From: an uncultured Ruminococcus sp.
GTDB lineage: Bacteria; Bacillota; Clostridia; Lachnospirales; Lachnospiraceae
Direction: 5' to 3'
Length of the DNA: 64,000 nucleotides
Assembly: GCA_904377845.1 (NCBI GenBank)
Contig: CAJFGR010000006.1
Coordinates: 1-64,000 of the forward strand
Position 1 is the first letter of the stretch, and every line of letters begins with the position of its first letter. Below the pieces are notes generated by a model that was not told where the DNA came from, did no database searches, and worked only from the letters and a program-made list of their open reading frames with translations. The position numbers were made by a program, and so were the translations under genes. This document shows, in pieces, positions 36,126 through 45,073 of this stretch.

Positions 36126-37226
36126 TTATGCTTCTGTGTAATTCACACCTGTCTCTTTATCAAAGAAGTGCATCTTTGACGGCATGAATACGAAGTTGAT
36201 TCTGTCGCCGATCTGGCTGATTTCATATTTGGATACACGGGCTACGGCCTGAGCACCGCCGAAGTTGAAATACAGGTTGTTCTCATTACCCATAACCTCT
36301 GTGTCTGTAATGACTGCGTGCTGGGCGTTGTCTTTGTTGAGCTCCATGTTCTGTGCATCCATCTTGATATCCTCGCCACGGATGCCGAGTACCATTTCGC
36401 CCTGACGTCCGTTCAGTTTCTTCATCATGCCCTCGGACAGTGTCATTGTGCTGCCATCATTGAATTTCACGGTGTCTTTGTCAACTGTCACATTGAAGAA
36501 GTTCATCTGCGGGGATCCGATGAATCCTGCTACGAACTGGTTTACCGGGTGATCGTAGAGCTCCATCGGTTTTCCAACCTGCTGGATCACACCGTCTTTC
36601 ATGATAACGATACGGTCAGCCATTGTCATAGCCTCGACCTGATCGTGTGTTACATAGATCGTAGTAGCGCCGATCTGTCTGTGGAGCTTGCTGATCTCGG
36701 TTCTCATGCTGACACGGAGTTTCGCATCAAGGTTTGAGAGAGGCTCATCCATGAGGAACACTTTGGAGTTCTTTACGATCGCACGTCCGAGTGCTACTCT
36801 CTGGCGCTGGCCGCCGGAGAGGTTTTTCGGTTTGCGGTAGCGGTATTCTTCCAGTCCGAGGATTTTGATCGCCCAGTCTACTTTCTGTTTGATCTGGTCT
36901 GCAGGCATTTTCATATTCTTCAGACCGTATCCGATGTTCTTCTCAACTGTCATATGAGGATAGAGGGCGTAGTTCTGGAATACCATTGAAATGCCTCTGT
37001 CTCTCGGAGCTACATCGTTTACTTTTTTGCCGTCGATATAGAGCTCGCCGCCTGTGATCTCCTCAAAACCGGCGATCATACGGAGAGTTGTCGATTTTCC
37101 GCAGCCGGACGGGCCGACAAATGCGATGAATTCTTTTTCCTCTATATTAAGAGTGAAGTTGTCTACTGTATTCTTATTTGATCCGGGATACATTTTACAT
37201 ACATTTTTAAATTCTATAAAACTCAT
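36126..37226 (-). CDS. Sugar ABC transporter ATP-binding protein (MsmK/UgpC type)
   Basis: 367 residues from ATG 37226, with AAGGA upstream. Walker A G38-P-S-G-C-G-K-S-T46, signature L-S-G-G-Q-R-Q-R-V and Walker B V-F-L-M-D-E-P-L-S-N-L-D are followed by a C-terminal TOBE/regulatory domain (about 240-367), as in MalK, MsmK and UgpC. It energises the two permeases encoded just upstream. In Firmicutes one MsmK often serves several importers. It is the last gene of the operon. Carbohydrate specificity comes from the (broken) binding protein. Confidence 0.94.
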   Translation of the reverse strand: MSFIEFKNVCKMYPGSNKNTVDNFTLNIEEKEFIAFVGPSGCGKSTTLRMIAGFEEITGGELYIDGKKVNDVAPRDRGISMVFQNYALYPHMTVEKNIGYGLKNMKMPADQIKQKVDWAIKILGLEEYRYRKPKNLSGGQRQRVALGRAIVKNSKVFLMDEPLSNLDAKLRVSMRTEISKLHRQIGATTIYVTHDQVEAMTMADRIVIMKDGVIQQVGKPMELYDHPVNQFVAGFIGSPQMNFFNVTVDKDTVKFNDGSTMTLSEGMMKKLNGRQGEMVLGIRGEDIKMDAQNMELNKDNAQHAVITDTEVMGNENNLYFNFGGAQAVARVSKYEISQIGDRINFVFMPSKMHFFDKETGVNYTEA

Positions 37227-37230
37227 TTCC

Positions 37231-38082
37231 TTATCCTTCCTTTGAACCTGTTGATGTAACACCTTCTACAATCTGTTTTGAGAACAGGGAGTAGATGATG
37301 ATGACTGGTATTGTGATCAGGGTAATAACTGCAAGCGTCTGCCCCATTGTTGTATTCTCATTGGATGTAATAGAGTTCAAACCGATCTGAGCGGTCAGCA
37401 GGTCGCTTGATGTAAATACCAGTGACGGCCAGAGGTAATCGTTCCATACATTCAGGAAAGTGAATACGCTGACGGTTGCAACAACTGTTTTTGACATTGG
37501 CAGAACCATGGTGAAGAAGTATTTCACCGGGCCGCAGTAGTCAAGCTGTGCTGCCTCGTATACATCGTCCGGCAGGCTGACGAATACCTGACGGAACAGG
37601 AAGATGTTGAACGGGTTTACGATCAGCGGCAGTATATAACCGACGATCGTGTTCAGGAGACCGGCTTTCGCGATGATCAGGAAATGGATCGTGATGACCG
37701 TCTCTGTCGGTACGATCAGGAGCATGATGATGATCATGAGCCACTGATCGCGGAACGGGAAATTGATCTTGGCAAGAGCATATCCGGCAAGGCCGTTTAC
37801 GATAATGCTCAGGACGATCAGGATCGCCGCGTATAAAAGTGTGTTACCCATATATCTCAGGAAACTTGTATTCGTGATGATGGAAACATAGTTGTCAAAG
37901 AAGTTTCCGTTTAATGCCGGCGGGATAAACGCCGCAATGGAATTCATGTCCGCTGTGATCGCTGCATCCGTTTTAAAGGAGTTTGCAAGCATCCAGATGA
38001 CCGGGAACAGGAAGAAGATCGAGAGCACCAGCAGGACAGCTACAAGGATCCAGTTAATTCGCTTTTGCTTTTTTGTTACCAT
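37231..38082 (-). CDS. Sugar ABC transporter permease (MalG/MsmG type)
   Basis: 283 residues with six membrane helices. The EAA loop for contact with the ATPase is D-V-Y-E-A-A-Q-L-D-Y-C-G-P-V-K-Y-F-F-T-M-V-L-P in the usual place before the last two helices. It forms the channel with the MalF-type subunit, whose gene overlaps its start by 29 bases. The C-terminal Q-I-V-E-G-V-T-S-T-G-S-K-G-type tail (here ending E-G) is typical of the family. Confidence 0.94.
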   Translation of the reverse strand: MVTKKQKRINWILVAVLLVLSIFFLFPVIWMLANSFKTDAAITADMNSIAAFIPPALNGNFFDNYVSIITNTSFLRYMGNTLLYAAILIVLSIIVNGLAGYALAKINFPFRDQWLMIIIMLLIVPTETVITIHFLIIAKAGLLNTIVGYILPLIVNPFNIFLFRQVFVSLPDDVYEAAQLDYCGPVKYFFTMVLPMSKTVVATVSVFTFLNVWNDYLWPSLVFTSSDLLTAQIGLNSITSNENTTMGQTLAVITLITIPVIIIYSLFSKQIVEGVTSTGSKEG

Positions 38083-38953
38083 GTTTTCTCTCCTCCTTGT
38101 CCTTAGTCAGTACATTCTGGATGATCGTCAGGATGACGACGAATACGGTAAATACGATTGCCATTGTGGATGCAAGACCCATCTCCCAGTTGACTGTACC
38201 GGTTTCATAAATGTCGTACACAAGTGTGTAAGTTGAATGATCAGGACCTCCGCCTGTCATAACCATCGGCTGTACCAGCATACGGAACGCGCCGATCGTG
38301 ACTGTGATAAATACGAAGATACACAGCGGTTTCAGTTCCGGGAGTGTGATATCTTTGAATTTCTGCCAGCCGCTTGCGTGGTCCATCTCAGCCGCCTCAT
38401 AGAGTGCGGGATTGATGTTCTGCAGACCGCCAAGAAAGATGATCATCTGGTAGCCGACACCCTGCCATACACTCATGATCGCGATGGAGGGAAGTGCCTG
38501 ATCGGCACTGTGGATAAACGGCTGCGGGTCGATACCGAAGTTCCCGAGCAGCGTATTTAAAATACCTTCCGGGCTGTAGATCTGCATCCACAGTGTGGAT
38601 ACAACAGCCAGAGACATAACTACAGGTACGAAAAACGCTACTTTAAAATATTTCTTGCAGTGCGCCGCTTTGTTGATCGCCAGCGCCAGTACCAGTGCTC
38701 CGATACACTGAAGCGGTACAATTATGATAACAAATTTTACGGTGTTTAAAAATGACTGTACAAAAAGGTCGTCTTTAAAAATATTTATGTAGTTTTCCAG
38801 TTCCACAAAATGCGTCAGCTCAGGATTCAGTGCGAAGTAATCGGTAAAACTGAATCCGAGTGTAAGCAGCATCGGCAGGAATAAAAACAGTGTCAGCAGT
38901 ACAAGTGCAGGCCCGAAAAACGCCATTCCTAAGATTGAATTCTTTTTCTTCAT
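38054..38953 (-). CDS. Sugar ABC transporter permease (MalF/MsmF type)
   Basis: 299 residues with six membrane helices. It opens with A-F-F-G-P-A-L-V-L-L-T-L-F-L-F-L-P, and carries the EAA loop A-L-Y-E-A-A-E-M-D-H-A-S-G-W-Q-K-F. The M-V-Q-P-M-V-M-T-G-G-G-P segment is strongly conserved in this group. Only four bases separate its start from the true end of the upstream binding-protein frame, showing that the binding protein, two permeases and ATPase were one operon. Confidence 0.94.
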   Translation of the reverse strand: MKKKNSILGMAFFGPALVLLTLFLFLPMLLTLGFSFTDYFALNPELTHFVELENYINIFKDDLFVQSFLNTVKFVIIIVPLQCIGALVLALAINKAAHCKKYFKVAFFVPVVMSLAVVSTLWMQIYSPEGILNTLLGNFGIDPQPFIHSADQALPSIAIMSVWQGVGYQMIIFLGGLQNINPALYEAAEMDHASGWQKFKDITLPELKPLCIFVFITVTIGAFRMLVQPMVMTGGGPDHSTYTLVYDIYETGTVNWEMGLASTMAIVFTVFVVILTIIQNVLTKDKEERKHGNKKAKAN

Positions 38954-38957
38954 ATTT

Positions 38958-40156
38958 TTATTCCCTCGTATAACGTTCCAATTTCTGATCTATTCGTTCC
39001 ACAGCTTTGTCAAGCTCCTGATCCACATCCTTTCCACTCAGAGCCACGCTTTCCAATACCTCTTGGAAGCTGGTGCTCACTTGCGGATATACCGGAGTCT
39101 TCGGACGGGGATGCCCGTAAGTACTCAGCTGATTGTAGAGAGCGCTGTAGCACCTTCGATATCCTTTGTTTCAGAGGATGCGGCAAATGCCCATGAGCCG
39201 GTCGGCGTATATGTTTCGCCATCCCAGTTATCGCTGACGATATAAGGAGCGACTCCGAGATTGATGTCGGGATAGCTTGTGTATATCGTATTGACTTCCC
39301 ATGCTCCGTCGAATTTGAAAGCAGCCCGTCCGCTCTCAAAGAGATTATCAATAGGAGCCTGAGACATATAGCCGTTTTCCACGATGGTCCGGAAATATTC
39401 CATAGCTGCTTTTGTCTGATCCGAATTGAAATAACCGTCCACGGTCAGTCCGTCATCGCTGACAAGCTCGCCGCCGCCGGACCATACAAACGGAGCGTAG
39501 TAGTAGATACTTGTCTCGCCCACCGGGAATGTCATGTCAAGCGGGTAACCGCCTTTCTCATCCATGATCGGTTTGAGCTCCTCGAGAATATCAAGAAATT
39601 CTGACCATGTCCACGGATGGTCTGCATCCGGAATCTCGATTCCGGCTTCCTCGATGATGTCTTTATTATAGTAGAATCCCACTCTGGACTCCATGACACC
39701 GAGGGCATAAAGATCGTCGTTAACCGTTCCCTGCTCGATGATCGAGGGAAGATATTCGCTTTCTTCTTCCTCTGTCAGATCAGCCAGAGGCTGGATGATA
39801 CCGTTGGCTGCGTATGCGGATATGTTCGGTCCGTCTACTGTAAGCACGTCCGGCAGTCCGCCTGCCATGACGGAAGCATTTACTTTATCAGAGTAACCGC
39901 CGCCGCTGTCATTTCTCGGCACGAACTCAATGTCTGCAAAATACTGTCCGTCATAAGCCTCATTAAAAGTTTCTACCGATTCTTTGTAAGCCTGACCCTC
40001 CTCAGTGTCCTCGATTGAGTGAACCCATATGGAGAGGTACTCTTCGCCCTCGTCATATCCTGCGATATCTCCCGGCTCAGGATCTTTCTGGTGACAGCCG
40101 GATAGACAGGCCGCAGCGAAGAGTGTGACCGTCAGGTACAGCAATCGTCTTTTCAT
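38958..40156 (-). pseudogene. Broken sugar ABC transporter solute-binding lipoprotein (internal deletion plus frameshift)
   Basis: The gene starts with a lipoprotein signal (L-S-G-C at Cys21) and a normal extracellular solute-binding domain (type 1, MsmE-like). After K-D-I-E-G-A-T-A-L, at about 39136-39148, the frame shifts and stops within a few codons (TGA ending at 39125). The rest of the protein continues in another frame: A-L-Y-N-Q-L-S-T-Y-G-H-P-R-P-K-T-P-V-Y-P and about 40 more residues, ending at TAA 38958-38960 just before the permease. Compared with the family, about 35-50 residues are missing at the junction. Without the C-terminal lobe the protein should not bind sugar, so this importer is probably dead or borrows another binding protein. 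Confidence 0.88.
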
Positions 40157-40205
40157 TCCATCTCCTCCTTTTTATTGATGAATGTTTATATGAAACCGTT
40201 GCGTT

Positions 40206-40223
40206 ACCGGTTAAGTAACCGGT
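40206..40223. promoter_or_regulatory. Palindromic operator, probable LacI-type binding site
   Basis: ACCGGTTA-AG-TAACCGGT is a perfect 8-bp inverted repeat with a two-base centre. This is the shape of LacI-family operators. It lies in the gap between the divergent binding-protein and LacI genes. Partial copies (AACCGTTGCGTTACC just left, AACGGTTACC near 40278) suggest additional half-sites. Confidence 0.7.
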
Positions 40224-40229
40224 TATTTA

Positions 40230-40259
40230 TTGATTTTTTGATTCATATTCTGATATACT
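40230..40259 (+). promoter_or_regulatory. Candidate promoter of the LacI-type gene
   Basis: TTGATT (40230-40235) and TATACT (40254-40259), spacer 18 bases. It is adjacent to the palindromic operator, so autoregulation is likely. Confidence 0.5.
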
Positions 40260-40330
40260 GTAATCATTCAGAGATAGAACGGTTACCTGAAAAACCACAG
40301 TTCTGTCCATAATATGTGAGGCGTAACAAT

Positions 40331-41356
40331 ATGAAAACAAAGAAAGTAACATTTGCAGATATTGCAAAGTATACCGGATTTTCCAAAACAACGATCTCCA
40401 GATATTTTAACGATCCGGATTCGCTGACTTTGGAGAACCAACAGAAGATTGCCGATGCGCTGGACGCACTTGATTACAAGGAAAATAAGGTGGGAAGGAT
40501 CCTTGCCAGCGGCAGAACAGAGTTTATAGGACTTATTATTCCGAACCTTTATATGCACTATTATTCAGAGATGTTGAACCAGATTCTTGCTACTTATGAA
40601 ACTTATGGATATAAATTCCTTGTTTTTGCGGGAAATGAAAAGGCGGATGTTGAGAGAAAATATATTGAAGAGCTGATGGCTTACAATATAGAAGGAATGA
40701 TCGTATTAAGTCCGACAATCCCCTCTGAGGAGCTTGCATCCTATAATGTGCCGGTGGTAGGAATCGAGAGAGAAGACAGGTACATATCCAGCGTCAATAC
40801 AGACAATTATATGGGAGGTGTGCAGGCGGCCAGTCTTCTGAGAAAGAGTGACTGTGATATCCTGATCCATGTAAACGGTAATATTCCGGACACATCTCCG
40901 GCTTCAGGACGTATCAAAGGCTTTGTAGATGTCTGCGAGGAATACAATGTTCCATATGAACTGATCCTGACACATCTGGGAAACACATTTGAAAAAAACA
41001 GAAATAAAATAGAAGAAATTGTGGCGCTTCTTGAGAAAAAGTATCCGGACAAGAAGAAAGGAATTTTTATGCCCAATGATACCCATGCCAATGTACTGCT
41101 GAATTACCTGTTCCAGAAATATGGAAAGCTTCCGGAAACATATCAGATTATCGGTTTCGATAATTCTCCGATTTCCAGAGAAGCTGTTATTCCGACGAGC
41201 ACAGTGGGACAGCAGATTTCTCTGATTGCAAATGAAGCAATGAAAATACTGTCGGATCAGATGGAGGAGCGGAAAAAAAGAAGACCTGCTCCCTTAAAGG
41301 AACCGGTACATAAGATCATTCCGCCGATTCTGATCCGCAGGGAAACTACGGCGTAA
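40331..41356 (+). CDS. LacI-family transcriptional regulator
   Basis: 341 residues from ATG 40331, after GTGAGGCG. A GTG five codons upstream is part of that site. Residues 5-60 form the LacI helix-turn-helix (V-T-F-A-D-I-A-K-Y-T-G-F-S-K-T-T-I-S-R-Y-F-N-D-P), with the hinge helix V-G-R-I-L-A-S-G-R. The remainder is a periplasmic-binding-like sugar-sensing domain. It probably represses the divergent sugar ABC operon and the GH32 gene 80 bases downstream. The N-terminal recognition helix lacks the usual V-A in S-x-x-T-V-S-R (here T-T-I-S-R), as in ScrR/MsmR-like members. Confidence 0.93.
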   Translation: MKTKKVTFADIAKYTGFSKTTISRYFNDPDSLTLENQQKIADALDALDYKENKVGRILASGRTEFIGLIIPNLYMHYYSEMLNQILATYETYGYKFLVFAGNEKADVERKYIEELMAYNIEGMIVLSPTIPSEELASYNVPVVGIEREDRYISSVNTDNYMGGVQAASLLRKSDCDILIHVNGNIPDTSPASGRIKGFVDVCEEYNVPYELILTHLGNTFEKNRNKIEEIVALLEKKYPDKKKGIFMPNDTHANVLLNYLFQKYGKLPETYQIIGFDNSPISREAVIPTSTVGQQISLIANEAMKILSDQMEERKKRRPAPLKEPVHKIIPPILIRRETTA

Positions 41357-41436
41357 GCAAAACTTCCGGAGTAATCCGGTTCAATTTAATATGTTTTAAA
41401 TATATAAAGAAAATATACAAAAAGGAGACCAGACGC

Positions 41437-42927
41437 ATGAGCCAGATTTTACGTGATGCAAGAAGATATGAAGAAGCGAGAGAAAGACAGATAAAGGATG
41501 AGCCGAGACCGGCGTTTCATCTGTCGACCCGGGTGGGGTGGCTGAACGATCCGAACGGATTTTCTTATTATAATGGAGAATATCATCTGTTCTATCAGTA
41601 TCATCCTTATAATTCCCACTGGGGACCGATGCACTGGGGACACGCGGTGAGCAGTGACCTGCTTCACTGGAAATATCTGCCGGCAGCACTTGCTCCGGAT
41701 ACAGATTATGACAGGGACGGCTGTTTCTCAGGCAGCGCTGTCAGTCTGGATGACGGCAGGCAGATGCTGATGTACACCGGAGTAGTCAAGGAGACCCAGC
41801 CGGACGGAAGTACAAGAGAAGTGCAGAGACAGTGTATTGCCATAGGAGACGGGACAGATTATATGAAATATTCAGGAAATCCGGTTCTTGATGAAAATGA
41901 TCTCCCTGAAGGAGGAAGCCGGTTTGATTTCCGAGATCCGAAGATCTGGCGGACGCCCGACGGCACATTCCGCTGTGTGGCAGGAAACTGTACGCCGGAC
42001 AAAGATGGAAGGATCCTTCTTTTCAGCAGTGAGGACGGTCTGAAGTGGAAGTTTGAAAAAACACTGATCAGCAATAACGGACGTTTCGGACGGATGTGGG
42101 AATGCCCGGATTTTTTTGAACTGGACGGCAAACAGGTTCTTCTTGTCAGCCCGCAGGATATGCTTCCGCAGGGGTTTGAATACCATAATGGAAATGGAAC
42201 CGTATGCATTATAGGAAATTACGATAACGAGACAGATACATTCATTGAAGAGAATAATCAGGCGATTGATTACGGAATCGACTTTTATGCTCCGCAGACC
42301 GTGGTGGCGCCGGACGGACGGCGGATTATGATCGGTTGGATGCAGAACTGGGATACCTGTAATCTGCATTCCCCGGAGCGCCCGTGGTTCGGGCAGATGA
42401 GCCTGCCAAGAGAACTTTCCGTGAAAAATGGACGCCTGATCCAGAAGCCGGTCCGTGAACTTGAGCAGATGCGGACCAATAAGGTGAGTTATGAAAATGT
42501 GGAGGTGTCTGATGTGATCCGGCTTGATGGTATGAAAGGACGCCGGATCGATATGGAACTGACGCTTCGCCCGGCAGAAGGAGAAGAGATGTACCGCAAG
42601 TTCGCCGTACGTTTTGCCCAGAATGATACCTGCCATACGGCTGTCAGCTTCCGTCCCCACGAATCCATCCTGAAAGTTGACCGGAAGTTTTCAGGCTCCA
42701 GAAGAGCGATCATTCATCAGCGCAGAAGTCGGGTCAACAGCGAAAACGGCAGGATTACAATGCGCATCATACTGGATAATTTCAGTGTTGAGATATTTGT
42801 AAACGACGGGGAACAGGTTCTCTCGGCGACACTGTATACAGACCTTTCCGCAGATGGAATTTCTTTCTACGCAGATGGAAAAGCATTGATCGATGTTGTG
42901 AAATATGATCTTGCATTCGAATCATAA
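41437..42927 (+). CDS. GH32 beta-fructofuranosidase
   Basis: 496 residues, no signal peptide. Catalytic motifs: nucleophile Asp38 in W-L-N-D-P-N-G, F-R-D-P-K-I-W, and acid Glu in M-W-E-C-P-D-F. A C-terminal sandwich domain carries the D-N-F-S-V-E-I-F-V-N-D-G segment. This is the longer, commoner GH32 type and hydrolyses sucrose, sucrose phosphate or short fructans in the cytoplasm. Next to an MsmEFGK-type importer and a LacI regulator, its likely role was cleavage of imported fructo-oligosaccharides. It is only distantly similar to the GH32 at 19687. AAAGGAG precedes the start. Confidence 0.94.
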   Translation: MSQILRDARRYEEARERQIKDEPRPAFHLSTRVGWLNDPNGFSYYNGEYHLFYQYHPYNSHWGPMHWGHAVSSDLLHWKYLPAALAPDTDYDRDGCFSGSAVSLDDGRQMLMYTGVVKETQPDGSTREVQRQCIAIGDGTDYMKYSGNPVLDENDLPEGGSRFDFRDPKIWRTPDGTFRCVAGNCTPDKDGRILLFSSEDGLKWKFEKTLISNNGRFGRMWECPDFFELDGKQVLLVSPQDMLPQGFEYHNGNGTVCIIGNYDNETDTFIEENNQAIDYGIDFYAPQTVVAPDGRRIMIGWMQNWDTCNLHSPERPWFGQMSLPRELSVKNGRLIQKPVRELEQMRTNKVSYENVEVSDVIRLDGMKGRRIDMELTLRPAEGEEMYRKFAVRFAQNDTCHTAVSFRPHESILKVDRKFSGSRRAIIHQRRSRVNSENGRITMRIILDNFSVEIFVNDGEQVLSATLYTDLSADGISFYADGKALIDVVKYDLAFES

Positions 42928-42962
42928 TAGTGTGAGTTTTATGGTATAGAACAGTTTTTTAC

Positions 42963-42999
42963 AGAGCAGAGTATCTATGAGAGGTATTCTGCTCTTTTA
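42963..42999 (+). terminator. Terminator after the second GH32 gene
   Basis: AGAGCAGA (42963-42970) pairs with TCTGCTCT (42988-42995) and is followed by TTTTA. The inner loop can pair further. Confidence 0.8.
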
Positions 43000-43032
43000 T
43001 TAACAATTTTTTAACAATGATTTCGAAAAATA

Positions 43033-43061
43033 TTGCCGAAAATCGCCCGTTCCGTTATAAT
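43033..43061 (+). promoter_or_regulatory. Sigma-A promoter of the 5-oxoprolinase cluster
   Basis: TTGCCG (43033-43038) and TATAAT (43056-43061) with a 17-base spacer, 37 bases before the first gene of the cluster. TTAACAATTTTTTAACAAT just upstream is a direct repeat that could be an activator site. Confidence 0.7.
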
Positions 43062-43097
43062 TTAACCATTAGTCTTAATATGAAAGGATGAGAAATT

Positions 43098-44318
43098 ATG
43101 GAAAAGACAAACAAAAAAAGCCTCAGCGTCCTGATCGGCGCTGCCTTTCTGATGGCAACTTCTGCCATCGGACCCGGATTCCTCACCCAGACGGGAACAT
43201 TTACAGGGAGCCTGAAAGCGAGTTTCGGATTCGTAATTCTGATCTCGGTCATACTTTCGGCAATTGTCCAGCTCAATGTGTGGCGCGTGCTCTGCGTCTC
43301 AGGCATGAGAGGACAGGACGTGGCGAACAAGGTGCTCCCCGGACTCGGCTATGTGGTAGCGTTTCTGGTTGTTGCAGGCGGACTTGTATTCAATATCGGT
43401 AACGTAGGCGGAGGAGCCCTTGGATTTAACACTCTGCTTGGCATACCGGAGAAAGTCGGCTGCTTTATCGCAGGCGGCGTTGCGATCGTGATCTTCCTGA
43501 TGAAAAACGCGCTGAATGCCATGGATACACTGACAAAGATCCTCGGCGGCATCATGATCGTCGTGATCTTCGTTGTGATCGTTATCGTTCAGCCGCCGCT
43601 TGGGATGGCGCTCAAAGAGACCGTCATGCCGACGGCTCCTATGGATGACCTCGGAACGGCTATTTTGACGCTCCTTGGCGGTACGGTCGGAGGATATATC
43701 ACATTTTCCGGCGCTCACCGTCTGATCGACGCGGGAATCACAAAGAAAGAGAATCTCAAAGAGATCAACAAGAGTTCTGTCATGGGAATCGGCATCGCCA
43801 CCATCGTGCGCGTGTTCCTGTTCCTTGCGATTCTTGGCGTCGTAGTTGCGACAGCTACATCACCGGCGCATACGCTTGATCCGGATAATCCGGCGGCAGA
43901 CGCGTTCCGCATCGGTGCAGGCGAGATCGGATACCGCTTCTTCGGACTGGTTCTGCTCTGCGCGGCGATCACGTCGATCGTGGGCTGCGCGTATACTTCC
44001 GTGTCTTTCTTAAAGACATTCCACAAGAATATTGCAAAGCATGAAAATGCGATCATTGTAGCGTTTATCGCGCTGAGCACAGTCATTATGGCAGTCCTCG
44101 GAACACCGGCAGTCCTGCTCGTCCTTGCAGGCGCGGTGAACGGTCTGATCCTGCCCATCACGCTCGGTGTGTGTCTGATCGCCTCCAAGAAGAAATCAAT
44201 CATGGGCGAAGACTATAAGCACCCGACATGGCTTCTGATCTGCGGTATCGTGGTCGTGATCGTATCCGCATACCTCGGGATCACGACGTTTGGATCGAAC
44301 TTAAGCCAGCTTCTCTGA
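43098..44318 (+). CDS. NRAMP-fold transporter lacking the canonical metal motifs (YcsG-like)
   Basis: 406 residues with about eleven membrane helices of the NRAMP fold. In true manganese/iron NRAMP transporters helix 1 has D-P-G-N and helix 6 has M-P-H, which bind the metal. Here helix 1 reads A-I-G-P-G-F-L-T-Q-T and helix 6 Y-I-T-F-S-G-A-H-R-L, so both sites are changed. It is the first gene of the pxp cluster. Bacillus subtilis has an equivalent NRAMP-like gene (ycsG) in its ycsF-kip operon. The context suggests it imports 5-oxoproline or a related compound rather than a metal. That substrate is inference. Confidence 0.85.
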   Translation: MEKTNKKSLSVLIGAAFLMATSAIGPGFLTQTGTFTGSLKASFGFVILISVILSAIVQLNVWRVLCVSGMRGQDVANKVLPGLGYVVAFLVVAGGLVFNIGNVGGGALGFNTLLGIPEKVGCFIAGGVAIVIFLMKNALNAMDTLTKILGGIMIVVIFVVIVIVQPPLGMALKETVMPTAPMDDLGTAILTLLGGTVGGYITFSGAHRLIDAGITKKENLKEINKSSVMGIGIATIVRVFLFLAILGVVVATATSPAHTLDPDNPAADAFRIGAGEIGYRFFGLVLLCAAITSIVGCAYTSVSFLKTFHKNIAKHENAIIVAFIALSTVIMAVLGTPAVLLVLAGAVNGLILPITLGVCLIASKKKSIMGEDYKHPTWLLICGIVVVIVSAYLGITTFGSNLSQLL

Positions 44319-44341
44319 TATAGAAAGGCGGGAGATTTAAA

Positions 44342-45070
44342 ATGAATGAAATCAAAATCTGTACTGCCGGGGATTCCTCTCTCCTGATCGAATTCGGTCA
44401 GGAGATCTCCCCGGAGATCAACGCGCAGATCACGGCGCTGGTACGCATGATCAGGGCGCAGCATATCGAGGGTGTCACGGATATGATCCCCGCTTTCGCA
44501 TCTCTGCTGATCAATTACGATCCCAGAGTGGTAAGCTATGCCGGCCTTCGCGCGCGCATGGAGAAGCTTCTGAAACTGGAGATCAGCGGGGAGGCTTCGG
44601 AATCAAGGATCTTTGAGATCCCGGTGTGCTACGGTGGAGAGTACGGCCCGGATCTTCAGAATATTGCAGATCACGCGGGACTGACTCCGGAAGAAGTGAT
44701 CAAGATCCACAGCTCGGAAGACTATCTGATCTATATGCTCGGATTCCTTCCGGGATTCTCCTATCTGGGAGGTCTGGACGAGCGTATCCACACACCGAGG
44801 CTTGCCAACCCGAGGATCCGCATCCCGGCGGGAAGCGTCGGGATCGGAGGCTCCCAGACCGGCATTTATCCGCTGGATTCCCCGGGAGGATGGCAGCTTC
44901 TCGGCATGACGCCGGTGAAGACTTATGATCCGGGAAGAGAAGTACCGATCCTTTTTGAAGCGGGAGACTATATACGGTTCGTTCCTGTATCTGAGGAGGA
45001 ATATCTGGAAATAAAGAGACAGGTGGATGAGGGCACATACCAGTGTACGATCCATCAGAAAGGGGTGTAA
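44342..45070 (+). CDS. pxpB: 5-oxoprolinase subunit PxpB
   Basis: 242 residues, allophanate hydrolase subunit 1 / KipI family. It carries Y-M-L-G-F-L-P-G-F-S-Y-L-G-G and the R-I-P-A-G-S-V-G-I-G-G-S-Q-T-G-I-Y-P segment, which are the family signatures of the cyclophilin-like domain. With PxpC and PxpA it makes the ATP-dependent prokaryotic 5-oxoprolinase that opens 5-oxoproline to glutamate. It lies three bases before pxpC and 23 bases after the transporter. Confidence 0.95.
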   Translation: MNEIKICTAGDSSLLIEFGQEISPEINAQITALVRMIRAQHIEGVTDMIPAFASLLINYDPRVVSYAGLRARMEKLLKLEISGEASESRIFEIPVCYGGEYGPDLQNIADHAGLTPEEVIKIHSSEDYLIYMLGFLPGFSYLGGLDERIHTPRLANPRIRIPAGSVGIGGSQTGIYPLDSPGGWQLLGMTPVKTYDPGREVPILFEAGDYIRFVPVSEEEYLEIKRQVDEGTYQCTIHQKGV

Positions 45071-45073
45071 TCG

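Noticed and set aside
38000..40160. Programmed frameshift in the sugar-binding protein or PutP genes
   Set aside because: No slippery heptamer is apparent at either junction, and conserved segments are missing, so a deletion explains them better.
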